This document shows, piece after piece, positions 56,427-64,000 of a stretch of DNA of 64,000 bases. A program made the translations under genes and the position numbers. The notes under the pieces were generated by a model that had not been told where the DNA came from, did not search any database, and was given only the letters and a program-made list of their open reading frames with translations. The DNA comes from Brachypterus glaber. Lineage: Eukaryota > Arthropoda > Insecta > Coleoptera > Kateretidae. How positions within the stretch are numbered: the first letter of the stretch is position 1; each line of letters opens with the position of its first letter. Location: NCBI GenBank assembly GCA_958510825.1, contig OY294047.1:42058006-42122005 (forward strand). The letters are read 5' to 3'.

Positions 56427-57051
56427 TAATTATTAGTTACTCGTGTTTTAACTTTTTTTTTCTTAAAAGACATATGATTAAAACCTAAGTTTTCATATAT
56501 AATTACACAAGAAGCTGAGAATTATGCGGGAAAAATTCGCTGTTTTCATGAAAATTTGCTGTCTGGAAATAATTACGACCGGGGCATGCCCCTGGAGTAA
56601 TTAGTTCCTTTGACAGCAAATTTGAATGAAAACTATGAATTTTTCCAGATAATTCGAAAAATCATGTGCAATTACGAAGATTATTTTTTAACGATTTCTA
56701 ATATATGTCAATGTCAAACCTACTTTTATATATTTTTTCATCGCAAAATGATATAAATTGTTTTATTACTTATCTTAATATTTTTACAGGCATATTCTTT
56801 GATTTGGTTAATTTAATTCCATTCTCAATTGCTAAACTACAACCTTTTTTGTCCATTTTTAAATTACAAATTATGGTTCTGTCAATAGTTTAGTCACTTA
56901 CTGCAGTACTGACTAGCGCGGTACTGCGGAGGGGTAATACTCCCTCTGACTTAAGTGCTTTACGTTTTTTATGGACGAGCACATGGGCCTTTGCAAAGGT
57001 AAATCGTAGTATTTTTTGAAAAATTTATGATGAAAGGGAAATATATTTCGT
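56427..57051. other. Spacer
   Basis: A diffuse inverted pair (GGGAAAAATTCGCTGTTTTC / GAAAACTATGAATTTTTCCAG, 56531 and 56627) encloses GACCGGGGCATGCCCC at about 56577, probably an old foldback. The 62-residue ORF at 56705 is unsupported. Confidence 0.4.
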
Positions 57052-57257
57052 AGATAAGTTACTAATTATGTAAAAATTTCCTCGACAAAAGTGGCTATCA
57101 AATAGTAATGCTTTTATTATTATTAAACTATTATCTTAAATTTAAATATGTAACTTTCACTTGCTGATAGCAATATTTCACAAAAAAAAATAATAAAAGC
57201 AATACTATTTGATAGCCACATTTGTCAGAGACAGTTGTACATAATTAGTAACTATCT
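57052..57257. mobile_element. 206-bp hairpin element
   Basis: AGATAAGTTACTAATTATGT, GTGGCTATCAAATAGTAATG, CTTTTATTATTATT is inverted at AATAATAAAAGCAATACTAT, TTGATAGCCAC, ACATAATTAGTAACTATCT. The arms are ~80 bp. Confidence 0.7.
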
Positions 57258-57530
57258 TTAAGACAGGCTTACAGTATATCCTTAGGACATACCTTCGAGA
57301 TATCCTTGGGGTATACGGTTCGAAAGTCGCTCGGCTTCCCGTTTAGTAACAAAGTATGTCCTAAGAATGTCCTACGGATATATTTAGACAAAATCGTATA
57401 TCCTGGGAATGTCGGAAATCCCAAAACCGATATTCTGGGGATATCCACTGCATAAACCTATCTGGGTGGTGCACGAGAATGAATGTTTTTCCACGACGCA
57501 CCAGCGGAGTGGCAAATTATTCAAGTGCAC
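57258..57530. repeat. ATATCC-rich patch and small CpG palindrome
   Basis: GGATATCC/AGGATATA/ATATCCTTGG words recur through 57270-57460. GGTGCACGAGAATGAA ... CCACGACGCACCAGCGGAGT then GG ... TTCAAGTGCAC at 57473-57530 is another CpG-core palindrome. Confidence 0.4.
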
Positions 57531-57706
57531 TAAAAGCCAGTAGTAAAAAATTGCATATAACATACCTATATCATAAAATCGAAAAACATTCGGGTTTCAT
57601 AATATCTTTAAAAATCAAGAGTGTTAAACAGTAATAAACTCAAATATATGCTTAAAAAGTAGAACGTAGATAAAATACATTATATCCTTTAAATATTCCA
57701 GTGTTA

Positions 57707-58652
57707 TTATAGTATATTAAAGTACTAGTTTCATAACATACGTTTTTAGCGCACGAGTACACGGAAAAAAAAAATTATAGCTAGGAGCGCTATAACACAC
57801 ATACCAAGCAAATTATAATCGCTTATTATATAAATACAAGGCTTTCTCTTACAATTATGGCAGTCAGTGTAAAAATTTATATGAAATACTTTAATTGTTT
57901 AGTGAATAATAAAATATAAAAAATAGTATGGCATTTATAGCTTAAATAGATTTAATTATTATCCGTGCTAATAATTTTTATGATATAATAAAATTTCTGT
58001 AAATTTATAATAGTGCCTGTAATAAATATAATCGTGTCTGTAATATATATAATCGTTTCCAATTTATTTTTAACATTATTAGTTATTGTGTCCCTTATAA
58101 TCTATAGCTTAAATCACTATAATTTGCCACTGTTACCAAATATCTTATAATGTATAGCGCAGAGCCCACTTTCCGTGTACAAGTTTAGAAAACGAGCCGC
58201 TTGCGACGAGTTTTCTAAAGTGCTAGTGCTCTTAAAACGTGTTAGGAAACGAGTGCTTTATACAATTTTTTCTATTTTGCTCTAAAATTTAAAAAACTTA
58301 CATTTAAATTGATTACTGATTTAGGGATTTTTGTTTTGGGTTGGCATTACAGTTTACACTATGTTTAAAATTCTAAAAACAAATGATATTTTGATATGTT
58401 TTACAGTCACCTCTTCTTTTTTCACTGCAATTAACCAGTCCACAATTTTAACATGGTAAAAAATAACCCAAACACAAAATTTTGTAAAAAATTAAACTTT
58501 AAATCGACATTGACATTTGCACGCAAAACGTCAAGAGATAGGCTTTTGTATGTTGCCAACCCAACAGAAAAAAAAGTAGAGACCTCTTATGGGCCTATAA
58601 GAACACGCAAAATGCGTGTGATTATGAGCTTATAAGAGTCTCAAAATAGAAA
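57707..58652 (+). mobile_element. Repeat X, copy 2, with nested MITE
   Basis: It matches 31912-32390 on both sides of the 57760-58177 insertion: TTATAGTATATTAAAGTACT before it, and CTTGCGACGAGTTTTCTAAA through ATGAGCTTATAAGAGTC after it. Confidence 0.7.
57760..58177. mobile_element. CACGGAAA MITE, copy 2 (418 bp)
   Basis: TA lies at 57758-57759 and 58178-58179. It differs from copy 1 by a handful of substitutions and a few-base deletion near the right end (CCCACTTTCCGTG against CCCACTAATTTC then TTTCCGTG). Confidence 0.85.
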
Positions 58653-59128
58653 AAATCAGTAATAAGGATTTCAGGAAAATACAAAAAGGTGATTCTTTCT
58701 TCCAGTCTATACATAGTATGTAGTACATACCGTATAATACACAAAACCCTTTAAATCTGCCACTGTGATTCAATTATCAAACGTATACAAGCTGCATAAT
58801 AATGAAGCTTCGCTCCTACACTTGCTACAATGCCACTATCTAACTGTTACACTCTAACGCCTGCTAGTCCTCTCCAAGGATTCGAGGACCTGCCAACTTG
58901 ACCCAGAATGTAAGAGGTGAACAAACAGTATATCATGAAGTAGCTCGGGAATGAAACAATGGCATCCTCTATGTACTTACACATGATTAGAAATAGACGT
59001 GTTTGTTTAACCGTATTTGCTAAAGTCTGACACATCGGAAGAAAGCTACGATGAAGGGGGGAGGTAAATGCAAATGTCAGTTAAGTCCAAGTTACTCTTA
59101 GGTAAGTCCCAAACACTATAATAGTCTA
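58653..59128. other. Higher-complexity unassigned sequence
   Basis: GC-richer than its neighbours. The 62-residue minus ORF (58847-59035) has no motif. It is one of the few patches that do not look repeat-derived within this window. Confidence 0.4.
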
Positions 59129-59781
59129 AGAACTGTTGTCAATTTTTATTTCATGATTTGCTCCCAGCTGTATTTTATGTATGTCTTAAAGTACATTCAA
59201 ATTAGGCTATTGGCAAATTTCCAGGTCCTGGATCGGGCTGCTTTGGGATGCTAGAAGCCTCGAAAAGGTGGTGAAATGGGATCCCCGAAAAATATGATAT
59301 ATTTTTAACTTAAGAGTCAAACAAATTACATTTATTATATTTAGATTAGTCTATTTTCACAGTTTCACACAATTATTTAGTAGGCTGCGGGTTAAAAAAA
59401 AGACTTTTTGACATATATCAACACTAAAAACTCGAAATAATTTTCATTTAATCAAAATGTCATTTTAAAAATTCTCATTTCTTTACATACATAATGCAAA
59501 GAAACTTTTTAAAGACTGTTCTTACCCCTTGGCCCCAGAATGATTGTGTATATGTATTAAAATATTTTAATCTGAATGTATTAAATGAAATTTATATTAC
59601 TCGGCAAGTTAAAAATAGATTTTTTTGGTAGCTCATTGACATAGCTTTTGGAGCTTCTGGCACCCAAAAGAACCAGATCCGGAGTATAGTAATTTGAAAA
59701 TAGCTTAATTTGAATGTAGTTTAAGACATATGTAAAATATAGCCGGGAGCAAATGATGAAATAAAAATGGTCACCAGCTCT
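59129..59781. mobile_element. Element Y, complete (653 bp)
   Basis: AGAACTGTTGTCAATTTTTA then TTTCATGATTTGCTCCCAGCT is inverted at GCCGGGAGCAAATGATGAAA then TAAAAATGGTCACCAGCTCT. Inverted similarity continues for more than 200 bp (TACATTCAAATTAGGCTATT / AATAGCTTAATTTGAATGTA). Fragments are at 39499, 45279 and 46600. Confidence 0.75.
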
Positions 59782-60296
59782 ACAAGTGCCTAATTGAAGC
59801 TTTCCGTGCCGAAGTTTGTTTTAGTTTTTTGTTGTTTCGTGTTTTTTTTTAATGAGGGGGCCTTGGTTTACGTTAACGTTGGTTTGGCGTCTGTTTGGTG
59901 TTTTTTTTTTAATAAAAAAATGTTTTTTTATTTAAAATAATATATTGAAAAACGGTCAGCGCATGCGCAGTTTATCAAAACACGGCATCAACAGCTGCAT
60001 GCAACCGCTCCACCAGCTCTCCGACTATAAGGAGAGGTGCTCGGCTGACAACTCTGTACGCCGAAGTACATGTTAATTCATCCTCGTTCATCAAAATTCA
60101 ATTCAAATTTAAAATAGTTATAAAAATAACTATTATGAATTTCTAATTAAAAAAAAATTAATAAATTTAAGTGTTATTTTTGCCAATATAAATGCTTACA
60201 TCAAATTTTCCAAATCAGTCATAAAGAAATTATTCAAAACTGAGAATGCTTTGTAAATAAAACTCGCAAATAGATAAACTAGTATAAAAAACTCTT
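59782..60296 (+). other. Promoter/5'UTR-like or unknown segment
   Basis: It contains GC-richer sequence (AGCGCATGCGCAGTTTATCA at 59957; AACAGCTGCATGCAACCGCT at 59989; GCTCGGCTGACAACTCTGTA at 60039). This resembles the 5' flanks of some insect genes or retroelements, but no ORF follows. Function unproven. Confidence 0.2.
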
Positions 60297-61004
60297 TTTC
60301 TACGACTGCTTTAGAATGTAAGCAAATACACACACTTTTCAAACACAGAATGAATACATTCTAGCTCTAGATACGGTATGAACATTCCGTATCAAGTGTT
60401 AAAATGAGCACATGTAGTGCCATCTCTTGTTTATAAAAGTAAACTGTAGCAAAATTAACAAAAATATATATATATTTTACCAAGAAATATTAAATAATTT
60501 AATGCAATTTAAAGTTTTGCGTTAAAATTACATAAAGTTTATTAGTTTTTCTTAATAATTGACCAGTTTTTTATCAATTTTGTTCAAAAAATTAAAACTG
60601 CTCCATTGTTAAATATTTAAGCCTGATATCTGTCACAACAATCTGACATAACCTTCAATTTTTGCATTATAATTTGTAAATATGTGCTAAAATTAAATAA
60701 AAATCTTTTTTAAGTACTGATTTGATAAAATTATTAAATAACATTAATTGCTTTATTTAAAAATATGTGTTTTGTTGCATTTACAATGTCGAGTCACAAA
60801 AAACATTGTTTTTAACCTTGACCACAGTTTAAAGCCATACAGTATTTCATATTCGCAGTCGAAGAAAAAGTATAGTCTACAACACGTATGTAATAGTCAT
60901 CCCGCGCTCGCGGGACCGCCAAACTCGCCTGCCGGCTCTTATGAAAAACTTTTCGCTCGCGCGGAATATTGTCTATTCCATACTAGTTATAAAATATACT
61001 ATTC
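60297..61004 (+). repeat. Repeat R3, copy 3
   Basis: TTTCTACGACTGCTTTAGAA through CGCGGGACCGCCAAACTCGC and GCTCGCGCGGAATATTGTCT. It is closely similar to 45773-46460 over its full length. The 94-residue ORF at 60748 has no independent support. Confidence 0.8.
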
Positions 61005-61096
61005 TGTAAGACATTTTGCGCACGTTCTTTAAAAAACGCTCCGTTCCACAGCTCGTTTTCCAAAAATAAACGCGTGCGCGAAAATAGTGTCTTGTG
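61005..61096. mobile_element. CpG-core palindrome beside R3
   Basis: CTGTAAGACATTTTGCGCAC pairs with GTGCGCGAAAATAGTGTCTT then GTG. The centre has AAAACGCTCCGTTCCACAGC then TCGTTTT. Confidence 0.55.
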
Positions 61097-61098
61097 TA

Positions 61099-61256
61099 AG
61101 GGAACGTTTAAGTATTACGTAAAGCTCCTGGGAGAGCACCCCCCTCATTTTAGAGTATTACGCTCATGTTGATTGTATGGGAAAATAGCGTTACAGGGGG
61201 TGTGTGGTGGTCCAAAATGATCAAAATTTGTGTTACGTAATACTTGAACGTTCCCT
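61099..61256. mobile_element. AGGGAACGTT MITE, 158 bp
   Basis: AGGGAACGTTTAAGTATTAC is inverted at GTAATACTTGAACGTTCCCT. TA lies at 61097-61098 and 61257-61258. Truncated relative at 32828. Confidence 0.8.
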
Positions 61257-61258
61257 TA

Positions 61259-61994
61259 CTTGTCCTTTAATATACTATTATATTACTTTAAGGGCATTTA
61301 CTGAATATTAAATGAAGCATTTAACACTTGTATGGATTGACAAGAATCGCTCGTGTGGTTTGCTACTAAGTAGACAGATTATACAGACATGATTTAATTT
61401 ACTAATAGAAAACTTAATAAGGTTAAAAAGGATAGTAAAAATTTTAATTTTACGAGCTACTTGTTTAAAATACATTTATTTTTTGCAGCAATCACAATTT
61501 AGTGTACATAAAAAATTTATTAGGGTACTTAATTTTAACCATCTATTGCTTAAATTATGACTCAGGTAATATTTTATATTTTAAATATATCAAACCGATC
61601 GATCCTGATTGTAATGATCATAATATTACATTCAACATTTTTTTTTTAATAAAAACAAAGTAATTTTTGCTTTTCCATTTTGAAAATTTTCAAAATTCGT
61701 GCAAAAATTTTCAAATTTTTTTTTTGCGAAGTTTTGCGTTTTATGACGTTTTATGTAGATATAAATCAATTTAAAGCAAAAAAAAAATTGTCGGTCGATC
61801 GGTCTGTCCGGGAAATCTTGTAAGCACGATAACTTAAGAACGCTTTAAGCTAGAGACTTGAATTTTGGCATACAGGTATGTTACCAAAAGTTCTCGCTCG
61901 GGATTGTTTTTGGTGAACATTGGCGTGCGGCAAGGGGGGCAAATGGGGAAAAATACATTTTTTTAGAAAAAATTTAAAATTGCTATATAGAGGT
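61259..61994 (+). repeat. Spacer, then a GGTCTGTCCGGG-box repeat
   Basis: Unassigned to about 61780. From 61790, GTCGGTCGATCGGTCTGTCC followed by AGCACGATAACTTAAGAACG, TTGAATTTTGGCATACAGGT and TGGCGTGCGGCAAGGGGGGC looks like the conserved head of a dispersed insect repeat, leading into the minisatellite. Confidence 0.45.
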
Positions 61995-62735
61995 TTTTAA
62001 GATTGCTGAAATTGAATCTGATAATAAAATTTCTCTAACTCCACCCCCGAGGGGGTGAGGGGGTAAATATTTTGAAATGCTTTCCAAATTTTCGTGAAAA
62101 TTTGTAGATAGGGGTTTTTGAGGTTGATAAAAATGAATCTTGAAATATATTTTTTGAAACCTACCCCCTTAGGGGTGGGGGGTGATTTTGTGAAAATTGG
62201 TATATTGACGTTTTTGAGGTTGCTGGAAGTGAATCTGATAATAAAAATGGTCTAACTCTACCCCTACCCCCAGGGGGTGGGGGGTGATTTTGTGAAAGTT
62301 GGTATATAGGGATTTTCAAGGTTGCTGAAACTAAATATGATAATAAAACACTGCTCAGTAAAAGAGCTTTCCCATTTTTCACTTCCGCGCGTGAAATTGA
62401 TTTTTATTATCACATTTTTTTTTCTTAATTTCACCCCTGAGGGGTGGGGAGTAGTTTTCGTGAAAACTGGGGTATTGGGGTTTTTGAGGTTGCTGAAAGT
62501 AAATCTGATAATAAAAATATTCTAAATCCACCCCCTAAGGGGTGAGGGGTAGTTTTCGTGAAAATTGGTATATTGGGGTTTTTGAGGTTGTTGAAAGGGA
62601 ATCTGATTATAACAAAATTCTAACTTCACCCCCAAAGGGGCAGAGGGTAGTTTTCGTGAAAATTGGTATATTAAGGTTTTTATGGTTGCTGAAAGTGAAT
62701 CTGATAATAAAAAAATCCATTTTACGCGGGGAGCT
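61995..62735 (+). repeat. ~100-bp minisatellite, seven diverged units
   Basis: GAATCTGATAATAAAA-type boxes occur at about 62015, 62134, 62232, 62332, 62501, 62600 and 62698. Each unit holds a C-run/G-run hairpin (CCACCCCCTAAGGGGTGAGG), TTTTCGTGAAAATTGGTATA and GGGTTTTTGAGGTTGCTGAA. Spacing is 98-120 bp except for a 169-bp interval where a TIR is inserted. ORFs at 62161-62834 arise from these repeats. Confidence 0.8.
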
Positions 62736-62767
62736 GTAAAATGGGAAAGCTCTTTTACTGGACAGTG
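62349..62767. mobile_element. TIR pair enclosing minisatellite units
   Basis: CACTGCTCAGTAAAAGAGCT then TTCCCATTTTTCA at 62349 is inverted at TGTAAAATGGGAAAGCTCTT then TTACTGGACAGTG ending 62767. Minisatellite units of the same kind lie both inside and to the left of the pair. Confidence 0.65.
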
Positions 62768-63310
62768 TATTTTTATTTATTCTTATATGATTATAAATAT
62801 TTTTTCCCAATAAATGTTTAAATATTAACGGCAAACAATATTTTACTAAAGGCGCCTTTTAACTTTCTATGTAAGTTTGGTGCTATACAAGTTTGTTGCA
62901 AGAATGATTCACTGCGCACTCCTACTGTAACAGGCAAGATTGATGCTATTTTCCAGCACACAAAATATATAGAACATGTTCCATTTTCCGGAGATTTTCA
63001 CGCAAGTTTTATAGTAATTTCTGTGGTATTAACCAATGCTCCCTACCGAAATATACGTATTTCTACGGAAATGTTGCCTTGTCTACGGATCTACGGAATT
63101 TAATCTGATATCTACGGATTTTTTATCTGATTTTATAATAATATTATAAATAATATTGTTCTTATATTTTTATATTTTTTCGGTTATCCTATTATACCTA
63201 CCTAGAATGTTATTATAATTATACATAATTATAATTATTAATTATATTAATAATTATAATAATAATAGTAAAAATAATATTGTATTTTCTAGGTTTACTA
63301 GGTACGGTAC
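62768..63310. other. Spacer with CTACGGA-rich patch
   Basis: CCAATGCTCCCTACCGAAAT, TTTCTACGGAAATGTTGCC and repeated CTACGGAT words at 63035-63120 look like one end of an unidentified element. An AATTATAATTATTAATTATA palindromic run follows at 63220-63260. Confidence 0.4.
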
Positions 63311-63871
63311 GTAACTTTTTTGTAAATTTATTACCAGAATAGGATTCCACAAGTGAAGACACATTAAAAAGATACTCTTGTTGTAATACCGTAGGATAAA
63401 CCGTTTTCGAGAAAAAATCATTTGAACGTGAAACTTCACTTTTCTAGGACGAATAATTAAAGACTTGAAAACCTAAATTTTAATGACGGGAGGTGGTTCT
63501 ACATCAACAACTAAGAAAAAAAGTTCCTATAGATGTAGGTCCAAAAATCGTTTTTAAAGCTACCATGGACCTTTAAAAATTAAGTATTTTTAGGAGACCA
63601 TAACTCCCTTAGGATAGATTTATGGATTTATGTATATGAAGTTTTTTCTTAGTTTTGAAGCTACATACACCCTGCGTTATTGAAATTTTGGTTTTCAACA
63701 TTTTAGTATGTTATTTTTCGTCTTCGATATGTGAAATTCCACGTTCAAATCAATTTTTCTCGAAAAAAAGGAATACTATTCTGATAATAAATCCACAAAA
63801 AAGTTAGTTATAAAAAAGTTTGGTGTGGCCAAAAAATGATAAGCCCCTCCCCCCATTTCGTATGCCCCTGG
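63311..63871. mobile_element. Repeat G foldback, ~560 bp
   Basis: The left arm GTAACTTTTTTGTAAATTTA, TTACCAGAATAGGATTCC and GTGAAACTTCACTTTTCTAG is inverted on the right at TTCGATATGTGAAATTCCAC, GGAATACTATTCTGATAATA and AAAAAAGTTAGTTA. The right end CATTTCGTATGCCCCTGG is the terminus also seen at 11709. The left terminus is not visible. Confidence 0.6.
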
Positions 63872-63904
63872 TTAAAGTACCTACATGCAAATATCATTGG
63901 CTGA

Positions 63905-64000
63905 GCCCCCGGTCCCGACCAAATACCGAATAAAATTCTTAAAATACTCCCCCGGAAAACCATTATGGAAATCGTTAACATTGTTAACGCAATGCTCAGA
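63905..64000 (+). pseudogene. Non-LTR reverse transcriptase, N-terminal boxes, runs off edge
   Basis: The plus-strand frame from 63905 is open for all 32 codons to the window end. It reads APGPDQIPNKILKILPRK, then MEIVNIVNAML: the A-P-G-P-D-x-I-P box and following helix that open the RT domain of Jockey/R1-type retrotransposons. In frame, TGA directly precedes it and a foldback end lies ~30 bp upstream, so the endonuclease and linker are missing here (truncated, or interrupted by the foldback). It may be part of a longer copy beyond the edge. It is a different piece from the 16.6-kb RT relic, which lacks these boxes. Confidence 0.75.

Noticed and set aside
32112..58635. Shared short ORF in repeat X (32112 and 58453)
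   Set aside because: Most base differences between the copies change amino acids, the opposite of purifying selection.
52390..61032. Similar ORFs of 83 and 94 residues at 52390 and 60748
   Set aside because: Their likeness is explained by repeat R3 as a whole; the DNA is equally similar outside the frame and copy 1 lacks the frame.
62161..62834. Several ORFs with Pro-rich or LRLLKV-like translations
   Set aside because: They are translations of the ~100-bp minisatellite and its C/G runs.

Overview
The window is strongly AT-rich eukaryotic DNA. I found no host-gene exon I can defend. What it holds is a dense, layered collection of transposable elements and repeats. It is most likely insect, with a beetle as a guess. 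The basis is a Jockey/CR1-like non-LTR reverse transcriptase, a DUF4817-type (Tc1/mariner-related) transposase N-terminus, a tRNA-derived SINE, and many TA-flanked MITEs with ends such as CAGGGTG, CCGGGTG, CACGG and AGGGAACG. The order of insect is not resolved.

Layout. 0-13 kb: a hAT-like element with degenerate internal repeats (247-1321), an inverted pair of a ~0.55-kb repeat (2993-7056), hairpin MITEs, a decayed zinc-finger ORF1-like fragment (7603-7930), a SINE, and two MITEs sharing one TA. 13-21 kb: more TIR elements, a LINE 3' end with an ATT tail, and a minus-strand reverse transcriptase relic broken by an exact-length 178-bp duplication (16583-18035). 21-30 kb: a hammerhead-ribozyme candidate (21408-21487) inside a TIR element; a 2.07-kb TA-flanked element whose left terminal repeat has expanded into ten 165-bp tandem units (22202-24269); a 1.26-kb DUF4817 element that has lost its DDE half (27179-28434); and a 717-bp relative of the satellite-bearing element. 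30-41 kb: a complex ~350-bp tandem repeat invaded by a palindromic element, then a three-level nest (element Y containing a CAGGGTG MITE containing a SINE). 41-61 kb: numerous short palindromic elements with AT-rich arms and CpG-rich centres, three copies of a ~0.7-kb repeat (R3), two near-identical 0.42-kb MITEs (one nested), and a ~366-bp near-perfect palindrome carrying a hammerhead-like core. 61-64 kb: a ~100-bp minisatellite partly enclosed by TIRs, a large foldback, and the start of another reverse transcriptase running off the right edge.

No gene set here works as a pathway. The interaction is between elements: nesting, terminal exchange between non-autonomous families, satellite birth from a TIR, and a ribozyme probably left by a retroelement. 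Boundaries come from inverted ends and TA duplications read by eye. Family names are inferences unless a protein motif is cited.
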